Positions 43,382 to 52,200 of a stretch of 64,000 nucleotides of DNA are shown piece after piece (the stretch's first letter is position 1; every line of letters begins with the position of its first letter). The translations under genes and the position numbers were made by a program. Source of the stretch: Lysinibacillus sp. ZYM-1 (GTDB taxonomy: Bacteria; Bacillota; Bacilli; Bacillales_A; Planococcaceae); contig NZ_KQ465118.1 of the NCBI RefSeq assembly GCF_001308875.1, positions 1-64,000 on the forward strand. The letters run 5' to 3'. The notes below the pieces were generated by a model, which saw only the letters and a list, made by a program, of their open reading frames with translations, did not search any database and was not told the origin of the DNA.

Positions 43382-44082
43382 TTGTTTACCTCTTCTTTAA
43401 TAGTTAATAAGGCATCAACCATATGTGATTTAAAATATGGAGTTACCTTTGAAAATCCGACTTCATGCAGTAGGTCAGTTAGCAATTCAAGTGTAATTGG
43501 ATAAGTAGAGGAGCCAAAAGATTGCTCAAAGCGTAGCCAATGTTCCTCAGATAAATTATTTTGCAGCATAGAGCTTCGCCAATACTTGAGTTGGTGTTGG
43601 AATGATACAGCTGACATGTCTGCATTAATGGATGATATAAATAAAATTCCGCTATCCTGTAAGCTATCCGCCATTTTTTGTAGTAGAGCTTTTTTTTGTT
43701 CAAGTTCCTCAATAAAATGTAAAACTAAGTGACAGGAAGCCACTTCAAACTGATGGTCGAACACTAACGAAAGTAAATCTTCCTCATACCACTCAATATG
43801 AAGAGGGGGTTCCAATTTCTCTATATGTTTACGGGCAGCCTGTAGCATAATTTTAGAAGTATCAACGGCTGTAAAGTGGGAGAAGGGGAAAGCTTCCCCT
43901 AGAGAGAAGAGTTCCTGACCGCCACCAGCTCCGACTATTAGCATGTTATCAATTGTTGGGTAACTATGAAGGATATCGGTCATCATGTCATAGATAAGGT
44001 CGTAACCAGTTATTTTTTGTCGAATAGTATTTTGGTAGTTAGAGACATTAGGATTGTGCCAATCATGTTGTGGATTTTTCAT
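43378..44082 (-). CDS. Class I SAM-dependent methyltransferase
   Basis: A 234-residue methyltransferase. Motif I is MLIVGAGGGQELFSLGEAF, the following acidic position is in FTAVDTSKIM, and the later motifs are in EVASCHLVLHFI and SGILFISSIN. The substrate is unknown. The ATG at 44082 has GGAGG only 5 nt upstream. It is the first gene of a two-gene operon with the saccharopine dehydrogenase-like gene and is divergent from a LuxR-type regulator across a Fur-like inverted repeat. Confidence 0.85.
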   Translation of the reverse strand: MKNPQHDWHNPNVSNYQNTIRQKITGYDLIYDMMTDILHSYPTIDNMLIVGAGGGQELFSLGEAFPFSHFTAVDTSKIMLQAARKHIEKLEPPLHIEWYEEDLLSLVFDHQFEVASCHLVLHFIEELEQKKALLQKMADSLQDSGILFISSINADMSAVSFQHQLKYWRSSMLQNNLSEEHWLRFEQSFGSSTYPITLELLTDLLHEVGFSKVTPYFKSHMVDALLTIKEEVNK

Positions 44083-44108
44083 TTTTACCTCCGTGTTGTA
44101 CAATTTAA

Positions 44109-44125
44109 TTAAGAATTATTCTCAA
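44109..44125. promoter_or_regulatory. Fur-like inverted repeat
   Basis: TTAAGAAT, one base, ATTCTCAA is an 8-1-8 near-perfect inverted repeat. Its inner 15 bases agree with the Bacillus Fur/PerR-type 7-1-7 box at 11 of 14 positions by my count. It lies between the methyltransferase and LuxR-type genes. Confidence 0.4.
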
Positions 44126-44176
44126 TTATAAATGCTTATGGAAAATGTACTATCCCATAATTCTGGGGGGAATTTC

Positions 44177-45223
44177 ATGCAAGATATTCATTATTGGCAA
44201 AAGAAATCAGAAAGCTACTCAAAAAGTAGCGAGGATTCAGTTCAATACCGACAAAAGATGATAGAAGAATTGCGCAAGTTTATTAGTTTTGATGCATTTT
44301 GTTTTACTATGACAGATACTCAAATCCTTTTTTCAATAGGGGCTGTTACAGATCAATCAATAGAGAATATTCATCAGCAAATAATGTCTTTGGAATATGG
44401 CTCAGAAGATGTAAATAACTATGTATATCTTGTGGAAAGTGGCCAATACATTGGTAGACTTAGTGATGTGAGTAGTCAGAGTGTACGTTATAAAAGGGTG
44501 TTAGAGCCCAATGGATTTAGTGATGAAATACGAGCTGCTCTGATGTTTCAGGGGCAATGCTATGGTTTTTTAACACTATTTAAAATGGTGGAAAATAGAC
44601 AGCCCCATTTTCAAAATGCTGAGGTAGATCAAGTGAAAATACTGATGCCTATAATGGGTAAGGCACTAATGGAGTTCTACCATAGGATTATAGAAGAGCG
44701 GCTATTAACTGAAGAGGAACAAAGTGGAATTATTATTTTGGATAAGGATCTCCATATTCTCTCAACAAACACAAAAGCAACTCAATTGTTAACACTTTTA
44801 AGAGACAATGAAGGCTTGCTTGATTGGCAAATACCCAAGCCAATACAAGCATTTTGTGCGAAGCTACAGGCTAATAAATTGAACACGCAAACTTCGTTAT
44901 TAGTACCTATTAATAACACGGGTTATATAACGATCCAAGCATCCTTTCTTATAACAGCTGATTCACAACAACAGATAGCAATAGTATTAAATGAAGCATC
45001 TCCTAAAGAAATGCTATCTTTTTTACTGACAGCTTATCATCTTACACCTAGAGAAAAGGAAGTCGTAGTAGAAATAATGAAGGGGATGCCGACAAAAGTC
45101 ATTGCACATAATCTCGGAATATCCAGTTATACCGTACAAGATCATTTAAAGCTAATTTTTCAAAAGGTGGGTGTGGGGGATCGAAATGAATTAGTATGGA
45201 AGATCTTTACTCGTTTTAATTGA
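44177..45223 (+). CDS. LuxR-type transcriptional regulator
   Basis: A 348-residue regulator. The C-terminal LuxR/GerE helix-turn-helix reads LTPREKEVVVEIMKGMPTKVIAHNLGISSYTVQDHLKLIFQKVGVGDRNELV. The N-terminal ~280 residues contain a GAF-like region (RKFISFDAFCFTMTD and GQCYGFLTLFK) and a PAS-like region (SGIIILDKDLHILSTN). There is no phosphoacceptor receiver. The ATG at 44177 follows GGGGGGAA. It probably controls the divergent methyltransferase operon; the signal is unknown. Confidence 0.88.
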   Translation: MQDIHYWQKKSESYSKSSEDSVQYRQKMIEELRKFISFDAFCFTMTDTQILFSIGAVTDQSIENIHQQIMSLEYGSEDVNNYVYLVESGQYIGRLSDVSSQSVRYKRVLEPNGFSDEIRAALMFQGQCYGFLTLFKMVENRQPHFQNAEVDQVKILMPIMGKALMEFYHRIIEERLLTEEEQSGIIILDKDLHILSTNTKATQLLTLLRDNEGLLDWQIPKPIQAFCAKLQANKLNTQTSLLVPINNTGYITIQASFLITADSQQQIAIVLNEASPKEMLSFLLTAYHLTPREKEVVVEIMKGMPTKVIAHNLGISSYTVQDHLKLIFQKVGVGDRNELVWKIFTRFN

Positions 45224-45241
45224 ATAAATAAGCCCTATAAT

Positions 45242-45286
45242 AATCTGTTTATGTTCATCTATGAGAGCATCCGCAGATTTTTTTTG
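45242..45286 (+). terminator. Probable terminator after the LuxR-type gene
   Basis: AATCTG and CAGATT form the base of a long, imperfect hairpin followed by T8. The stem is short, so confidence is moderate. The rest of the gap to 45506 is AT-rich, with TATAAT at 45370-45375 as a possible promoter element. Confidence 0.5.
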
Positions 45287-45506
45287 ATTTTTGACAAAGT
45301 AAAAGGAAGAAAGGTTAAGAAAAATTAACCTAAAAAATGGAATTATTTCGTAGAAGAAAATAGGGAAGTTATAATATAATAAAAAACAGTAAGAGAGTCC
45401 TAAAAATAATACAATACTCGACACCGACTTTAGGTAGTAAGAAATAGAAACTGAAATATATTCGCTTTTATTATTCTGAAAATTCAGTTAAAAGGAGGAA
45501 ATAATG

Positions 45507-46643
45507 ATGACATGGACTTTTTATTTAAATGTCACAAATGACACAGATCGAGATTTAGAGTTAGTAGAATCGCAGTTACATTGGGGTTATTGGAATACAG
45601 ATGGTGAAGAAGATAAAGAACCTCAATCTATTAAGGCAGGAGAAACGATTCAAGCTGTTGGTGCCAAATCAGCTTTTGGACCAAATGGCTATGAATTTTC
45701 TTGCTCCTGGAAAGATAAAAATGATAGAACACAAGCACCGTATGGAGTAGTAAGCCTTTATGTAAATGTTCCCTATAATGATCCAAATGAAGCTAGATGT
45801 CGAGCAAATGGATATTTTGAAATAGCCGAGTGGAAAGACATTACACACGATGGCCATAACTTTGTTCGAAATATACGGATCTCTAACAAACTGGATAAAT
45901 TAAACCAACAAGAAACAAGAAACAATTTATTTACGGACTGGTCCAAAATCAATACATTAAATGAAATTGAAGATGTTCGAGATATTGATTTGAATCAATC
46001 GATTCCGAGTGGTGTTCATTTTGAAAAAATGTCATTATTCCGAACGCCTCTCTTCAATATTTCTAAAAAATTATGGGACGGGGTCAATGATTTAGAGTTT
46101 GATAGCCTTTATTTAAAGCAGCGTGAAGCGCAACAGTATTTTTCTGTAGAGGTAACTTGCTTAAGAGCAGATGCTACTAAAATTGAAACTGTTACTAAAA
46201 AGGGAAAAATTACAGTAATTGATGAGTATGGATTATCTACTGCTAGTAAGGAGGTAGAGGAAAAGGTTAGTACTATTGAAACAGCCTTTAAATTTACTGA
46301 AAAGGTATCTGTATCTGATGAAAAAGTGGTGAAAGCGAGCGTAGCACAGGAACTACAAGCGGAATTAAAGGCGAAATTCAATATACTAAATGCTGTTACA
46401 AAAGAGCAACATCAAACAGAGAAAAAATCAAAGACAAGGGTTTTTGAAGCTCCAGCCGACAAGGATATGGACGTTGTACCATGGATTTTTAGTAAAATGA
46501 TTCTTCTTTACCGAACAGATAATAATAATGTCACAAAGCTCATTGGCGCATCTGAATGGGATTATGCAGTATTACATCGTACGCATGTATACGATGTGAT
46601 GGATAACGCGAAGAAAAAAGTACCGACAGGAGGAGAGTACTAA
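45507..46643 (+). CDS. Aegerolysin-like protein with large C-terminal domain
   Basis: A 378-residue protein with no signal peptide. Residues 1-130 resemble an aegerolysin/Gpp34-like beta-sandwich: TWTFYLNVTNDTDRDLEL, LHWGYWNT, SIKAGETIQAVGAKS, GPNGYEFSCSW and YGVVSLYVNVPY. Residues 140-378 are unassigned. A stretch near 230-330 with alternating polar and Val/Phe residues, followed by VVPWIFSKMILLYRTD, recalls beta-pore-forming toxins, but this is only a pattern impression. The start at 45507 is 8 nt from GGAGG. The next gene is a single-domain paralogue, so they may act as a two-component toxin or lipid-binding pair. Confidence 0.6.
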   Translation: MTWTFYLNVTNDTDRDLELVESQLHWGYWNTDGEEDKEPQSIKAGETIQAVGAKSAFGPNGYEFSCSWKDKNDRTQAPYGVVSLYVNVPYNDPNEARCRANGYFEIAEWKDITHDGHNFVRNIRISNKLDKLNQQETRNNLFTDWSKINTLNEIEDVRDIDLNQSIPSGVHFEKMSLFRTPLFNISKKLWDGVNDLEFDSLYLKQREAQQYFSVEVTCLRADATKIETVTKKGKITVIDEYGLSTASKEVEEKVSTIETAFKFTEKVSVSDEKVVKASVAQELQAELKAKFNILNAVTKEQHQTEKKSKTRVFEAPADKDMDVVPWIFSKMILLYRTDNNNVTKLIGASEWDYAVLHRTHVYDVMDNAKKKVPTGGEY

Positions 46644-46644
46644 A

Positions 46645-47040
46645 ATGGCAACTTGGACATTTTCATTAATGATTACAAATGCAACAGACCGTGAGCTTGA
46701 AGTGTTTCAATCACAGTTGGAGTGGGGAATCTGGAACACCCAAGATGAGGAGGACAGGAAGCCAGTTAGTATTCCACCAAATACAACATTGCAGGCATTG
46801 GGAATAAAAGCATCCACTGGTCCAAATGGTTATGAATGCTCTTGCTCATGGCGTGATAAGGTTCAGCCAGGCGAAAAATCCTATGGCACAATCTCGCTAG
46901 TCCTAGACGTACCTCAAAAAAGTAAAAATCGAGCTGAATGCTTAGCAGACCATCAATTGCATGTCGATTGCTGGGAAGACTTGCCTGAAAAAGGACATAA
47001 CTTTGTAAGATCTATCATTGTGACCAATAAAAATGCTTAA
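46645..47040 (+). CDS. Aegerolysin-like single-domain protein
   Basis: A 131-residue protein clearly paralogous to the N-terminal domain before it: TWTFSLMITNATDRELEV, LEWGIWNTQDEEDRKPVSI, GPNGYECSCSWRDK and GHNFVRSIIVTNK. Size and motif layout resemble aegerolysins, including the insecticidal Gpp34 (Cry34) proteins, which act together with a second partner. No signal peptide. It starts 1 bp after the previous stop, with GGAGGAG upstream, so co-expression is likely. Family assignment is from visible pattern, not a search. Confidence 0.6.
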   Translation: MATWTFSLMITNATDRELEVFQSQLEWGIWNTQDEEDRKPVSIPPNTTLQALGIKASTGPNGYECSCSWRDKVQPGEKSYGTISLVLDVPQKSKNRAECLADHQLHVDCWEDLPEKGHNFVRSIIVTNKNA

Positions 47041-47060
47041 AAGAAAGTGGAACAAATGTG

Positions 47061-47522
47061 ATGAAAATAGAGCTTAAATCTATCACAAAGGAAGATGAAG
47101 CATTTCTCTACGAAATCTATGCATCTACAAGAAATCAAGAAGTAGATTCATGGGGATGGTCAGCTGAACAAAAGGGGCTTTTTTTAGAAATGCAATGGCG
47201 CGCACAGCAAGCTTCGTATAATCAGCAATTTCCAGGGGCAAGTCATTCTATCATTGCCGTAGGTGAGCAATACGTAGGGAGATTACTAGCGGACGAATTA
47301 TCAGATTATCATCATCTTATTGATATTTCTATTTTACCAAGTTACCAAGGTAAAGGGATAGGTACTTTCTTAATTGCTCAACTTCTACAGAAGGCAAGAG
47401 AAGGGAATAAGCCAGTTATATTGCAAGTCTTTCATACAAATCCTGCAAGAAATTTGTATGAGAGATTAGGATTTCAAGTAGCGTCATCAGATGAAATATA
47501 TTTGAAAATGAGATGGGAGTGA
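47061..47522 (+). CDS. GNAT-family N-acetyltransferase
   Basis: A 153-residue acetyltransferase with acetyl-CoA motif A in ISILPSYQGKGIGTFLIAQLLQKA and motif B in NPARNLYERLGFQV. It lies in line between the aegerolysin-like genes and the tail-collar genes, about 20 bp after the former, so it may belong to the same unit. A GTG 3 bp upstream is an alternative start. Confidence 0.85.
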   Translation: MKIELKSITKEDEAFLYEIYASTRNQEVDSWGWSAEQKGLFLEMQWRAQQASYNQQFPGASHSIIAVGEQYVGRLLADELSDYHHLIDISILPSYQGKGIGTFLIAQLLQKAREGNKPVILQVFHTNPARNLYERLGFQVASSDEIYLKMRWE

Positions 47523-47703
47523 AAAAGAAATCTATCTATTTCAAAAAGCTCAAGACTATGTATGACATTTACTAAATATTTCGCATCAAAGTAAGTATGA
47601 AAGCCGCGTCAATTTAAGAAGCACATAAAGATGTGTTAGTGGGTATTGCTTAATGCGTTTTTATAGCATTCATTGAAATTACAGTTAAGGGAGGATGTGC
47701 ATA

Positions 47704-48216
47704 ATGTCAGATCAATATGTAGGCGAAATCCGCATGTTTAGCGGTCAATATGCTCCAGTAGGATGGGAATTATGCAATGGCCAATTATTGCCGATTACAG
47801 GTAATGAGGCACTTTATTCGTTAATAGGTATCTTATATGGAGGAGATGGTCAAACAAATTTTGCTGTACCCGATTTACGTGGAAGATTACCCATTCATAA
47901 TAGTTCTCTTTACCGTCTGGCAAGTAAAGGTGGGGAGGAGACAGTTACATTAAACGAGGACCATTTACCTGCACATACGCACGGAGTGTATGCCAATAAT
48001 CTAAAAACAGATGCAACAGAAAATTCGCCAGCTAATAATACATGGGGTGTTTCATCCCTCACAAACTATCAAACGAATGTTAACAGTAATATTGTACAAA
48101 TGAACAACATGTTAGTTTCTAATGAAGGCGGGACGCACTCTCATAGTAACATAATGCCTTCGTTTGTTATTAATTTTATTATTGCAACGCAAGGTCTTTA
48201 TCCTGATTTTATATAA
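47704..48216 (+). CDS. Tail-collar domain protein 1
   Basis: A 170-residue protein of the phage tail-collar/microcystin-dependent (Mdp) family. The opening QYVGEIRMFSGQYAPVGWELCNGQLLPI, the IGILYGGDGQTNFAVPDLRGRLPIH core and HTHGVYA, HSHSN and IMPSFVINFIIA near the end are the family landmarks. No phage genes surround it, so it is not part of a visible prophage. GGGAGG lies 9 nt before the ATG. It is the first of three tandem paralogues. The ~180-bp gap before it holds no recognisable element. Confidence 0.85.
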   Translation: MSDQYVGEIRMFSGQYAPVGWELCNGQLLPITGNEALYSLIGILYGGDGQTNFAVPDLRGRLPIHNSSLYRLASKGGEETVTLNEDHLPAHTHGVYANNLKTDATENSPANNTWGVSSLTNYQTNVNSNIVQMNNMLVSNEGGTHSHSNIMPSFVINFIIATQGLYPDFI

Positions 48217-48230
48217 AAGGAGTGAGTTTA

Positions 48231-48731
48231 ATGGCAGAGCCATTTTTAGGAGAAATACGTCTTTTTAGTTTCGATGGAATACCGAATGGCTGGCTACCTT
48301 GTAATGGTCAACTGTTATCAATATCTACAAATACTGCACTTTATTCATTGTTAGGACCTACCTACGGAGGGGATGGTAAGACAACTTTTGCGATTCCTAA
48401 TTTACAAGGGAAGGTACCAATACACCCAGGTAATCAAATTGCATACGGAACAGTAGGCGGAGAAGCAGATCATACATTGACCGTTAATGAAATGCCGTCT
48501 CATACACATCAAATAACAGCCGATGCATCAACGACAGATAAGCCTTCACCCAAAGACAATACATGGGGGGCAGTTAATGGAAAGGATATTTACGCGAAAA
48601 ATGATAATGTGGCCATGCATGAAGCTGCTTTGTCAAGGACAGGACAGAGCCAACCACATAATAATATGCAGCCTTATTTAAGTGTATCTTTTTGTATCGC
48701 AACAATGGGTATTTTTCCAAGTAGAGGATAA
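48231..48731 (+). CDS. Tail-collar domain protein 2
   Basis: A 166-residue paralogue: PFLGEIRLFSFDGIPNGWLPCNGQLLSI, YGGDGKTTFAIPNLQGKVPIH, SHTHQI and NNMQPYLSVSFCIATMGIFP. It starts 14 bp after the first, with AAAGGAG upstream. The three chains probably assemble together, since collar domains often form trimers; that is inferred from family behaviour. Confidence 0.85.
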   Translation: MAEPFLGEIRLFSFDGIPNGWLPCNGQLLSISTNTALYSLLGPTYGGDGKTTFAIPNLQGKVPIHPGNQIAYGTVGGEADHTLTVNEMPSHTHQITADASTTDKPSPKDNTWGAVNGKDIYAKNDNVAMHEAALSRTGQSQPHNNMQPYLSVSFCIATMGIFPSRG

Positions 48732-48745
48732 GGAGGAATCAGGGA

Positions 48746-49270
48746 ATGGATCCGTATTTAGGTGAAATTAGAATTTTCGCAGGAAACTATGCTCCGAGGG
48801 ACTGGGCATTCTGTGATGGCAGTCAATTGCCTGTCGCTCAATATAGTGCTTTGTTTGCGATTCTCGGAACAACTTATGGCGGAGATGGTAGGACAACATT
48901 TAACTTACCTGATTTAAGGGGACGAGCTCCTATGCACTTTGGTAATGGTCCTGATTTAACGCCAAGAACAATTGCACAATCAATAGGATCAAGTACAGTA
49001 ACACTTAATGAAACGCAAATGCCTATTCATACTCATAGAGCACAAGGTTCCTCTTTAGTAGCAGGTGGCATTGAAAATCCTACCAATGCTATTTGGGGAA
49101 GTGAGTTAGCAATTTCGTCAAAACCATATGTTGGTTTAAAAAATGCAGTGGCAATGAAAGCGGACATAGTAAAGTCGATAGGTGGAAATCAGCCACACAA
49201 TAATATGCAGCCTTTTGTTGCACTGAATTTTATTATTTGCTTAGAGGGAATTTTTCCTCCGAAGCCATAG
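48746..49270 (+). CDS. Tail-collar domain protein 3
   Basis: A 174-residue third paralogue: YLGEIRIFAGNYAPRDWAFCDGSQLPV, TYGGDGRTTFNLPDLRGRAPMHFG, HTHRAQ and NNMQPFVALNFIICLEGIFPP. GGAGG lies 9 nt before the ATG. It is followed 15 bp later by the giant surface protein gene, which suggests a surface role for the set. Confidence 0.85.
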   Translation: MDPYLGEIRIFAGNYAPRDWAFCDGSQLPVAQYSALFAILGTTYGGDGRTTFNLPDLRGRAPMHFGNGPDLTPRTIAQSIGSSTVTLNETQMPIHTHRAQGSSLVAGGIENPTNAIWGSELAISSKPYVGLKNAVAMKADIVKSIGGNQPHNNMQPFVALNFIICLEGIFPPKP

Positions 49271-49285
49271 AAAGAGGGAGTGAGA

Positions 49286-52200
49286 ATGGATTTAACTTCT
49301 TTTATGAAAACAGCCATATACAAAGTATTTGTAATTGTCACCATAGCAATGATGGTTTTCACCACTTTAGGAATACAACCTTCAAGTGCAAGTACTCTTG
49401 TACCGCTGTTACATCCAGTAGTCCAGTTGAATGCAGTAAATGATAGTAATGGTAACTTTGAAAGTTTGATTGGAGATAATGATGAGTCGTTCGATGTTTC
49501 ACATATTGATAATAAAACGTTTGTAGCTGCTATGAAGTTTAATTCGATTGATACGACTAAAAGCATTATTTCAGCTAACCTTATATTATATGTTTTGAAT
49601 GATAATGATAATATAGCTGGATTGCCAACTGCTGACTTAGTAACAAGAGTTGGGTCGAGTAATTGGATTAATGGAAGCTTTCCAAATGAGTTAACAGGTT
49701 TATCTTCAGAAAAAGAATCTATCTCGAGAAGTATGACAGGTGAACCGGTTAAGGTATCAATTGATGTAAAACAGTTATTGGAAAGTCCATCAGCAATTGA
49801 TGGACAACAGATTACATTTTTACTGAGTAGTGATTCTCAAAATATGTATATTGTTAAATCAGGAAATACAATTACCCGTGATTGGGATCCATATTTACAA
49901 ATTAATTATGGCGATGCTCAAGATATTGCGCCTACACTTATTTCAACAGCACCAGCAAACAATGCACAATATGTTTCAGTCAACTCTCCACTTTCTTTAA
50001 CATTTAGCGCAAATATAAATGCTGTTGAAGGAAGGAACATTCGTATCTATGATGCGGGAAATGATAATTTAATAGATTCAATAGCAGCTACTAATACAAA
50101 TGTTGTCACAGTAAATGGCTCAACGGTATCCATTCAACTAACCAACAATCTATTAAAAGGAAAGACTTATTATGTATTAATGGATGGTGGGGCATTTGAG
50201 AATACAAGGCATCAGGGTGTAGCGGGTATAACAGCAAAAGATATATGGCGTTTTACCACGTTATCTCCTAGTAATAATGCCAATTTAAGTGATTTAGTTC
50301 TTTCACCAGGCACTTTAATTCCAAATTTTAAAGATAGTATAGTGGATTATCAGGTCAATGTGGCTCATGATGTTGAATCTATTGATGTAACGCCAACAGC
50401 AGCCAATAGTAGCGCAACTCTTACATTAAATGGTGCCTTAATTACAAATGGGCAATTGACAACAATACCTCTAAATAAAGGCAATAACACGATTACCATT
50501 GTTGTGACTGCTGAAAACGGCGTAACTAAAACATATACACTCACGGTAAAAAGAGCATTACCTACACTGCAGCAAGTTGGCAATGTGGACTTAAGCACTA
50601 GTGGTGATGCGACATGGACAGATATAACAGGTGAATCTTCCTATGCTGTCCAACTCTTTAAAGATGGCTCTCCAATTGGTAGTGTCGTTGATAAAGCAGC
50701 AGATTCAACAACGCATAATTTCTTACCAGCAATGCGTGCAGCTGGAGCGGGGGCATATACAGTAACCGTATCAGCCAAGGGAGATGGGTTTACATATTTA
50801 GATGGAGCGCCTTCTATCCCTTCTAATAAACAAACGATGATTAAACTAGCAAGTATTACAAATAGCTTGAGCTGGTATGGAAATATTGCAAAATGGCCAG
50901 CTATTCCTAATGCGGTGAGTTATGATGTGCTTCTGTATAAGGGAGGTACAGTAATTGGAACAGCAGCGAATGTATTAGCTGGGAATATCAATGAAGGTGT
51001 TGATTTTACTACCGCGTTCCAAACAAATGGCATAGGAAGCTATACTTTTACTGTACAACCAAAAGGTAATGAACTACTAATTTTAGATGGCGATCAAGGA
51101 GTATCATCATCAGCAAAAATCATTTCACCTTTAACTTATACTGTTTTATACAATGGTAACGGTAGTACGAGTGGTACTGTACCTCAAGATAATGCAACAT
51201 ATAGTCAAAATGACAATGTTATTGTAGCTGCAAATGAGGGGCACCTTGTTAAAACAGGACACTCTTTTATAGGCTGGAATACAAAGGCGGATGGTACAGG
51301 AACTTCTTATTTGCCAAATGCTACGTTTAAAATAGTCAGCGAGAATATCACACTTTTCGCACAATGGGTAATTAATCATTATACAGTGAGGTTTGATGTA
51401 GCAGGAGGAAGTGCCGTATCAAATCAAACGGTAAATCATGGGGAAAAAGCAAGCCAACCTACCACAGAGCCAACGAAGGCAGGCTACACATTTGGAGGCT
51501 GGTATAAAGACGCTGGCCATACGCAAGCCTATGATTTTAATAGTGTCATTACAGAAACTATGACAATTTACGCCAAGTGGAATGCACAGACGTATACAGT
51601 AGGTTTTAATATGGACGGAGGAAGTGCAGTACCAAGTCAATCCGTAGTACACGGAGAAAAAGCAAGTGAACCAACCCCAGAGCCGACGAAAGTAGGCTAC
51701 ACATTTGGAGGCTGGTATAAAGACGCTGACCATACGCAAGCCTATGATTTTAATAGTGTCATTACAGAAACTATGACAATTTATGCTAAGTGGAATGCAC
51801 AGACATATACCGTGAGTTTTAATACGGACGGAGGCAGTATGGTATCCAGTCAGTCTGTAGCACATGGAGGAAAAGTAAGTAAACCAACATCAGCTCCAAC
51901 GAAAGCAGACTATACATTTGGAGGTTGGTACACAAGTAGTACACTAGAAAAATTATTTGATTTTGATAGTAGTTCTATAACTAGAAACATCATTATTTAT
52001 GCAAAGTGGGTTAGTATTGTATCACCACCTACCAGCAATGATAGTAGTAACAGTGAAAGCTCTACACCATCAACAAACACAGAACATATTGTTGTTGATG
52101 TCGAAGGAGAAGATGGTGTGAATTTAACTAAAACACCAATTATTCGTACAACAATGCCAGATGGAGTAATAAAGGATCATGTTTCCATGTCGGAGGCTAT

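Noticed and set aside
47704..49270. Tail-collar genes considered as evidence of a prophage
   Set aside because: No other phage gene, integrase or attachment site is present around them.
51380..52017. Regular 213-bp repeats considered as a CRISPR-like or mobile array
   Set aside because: They are in frame, have no spacers, and encode InlB-type protein repeats.
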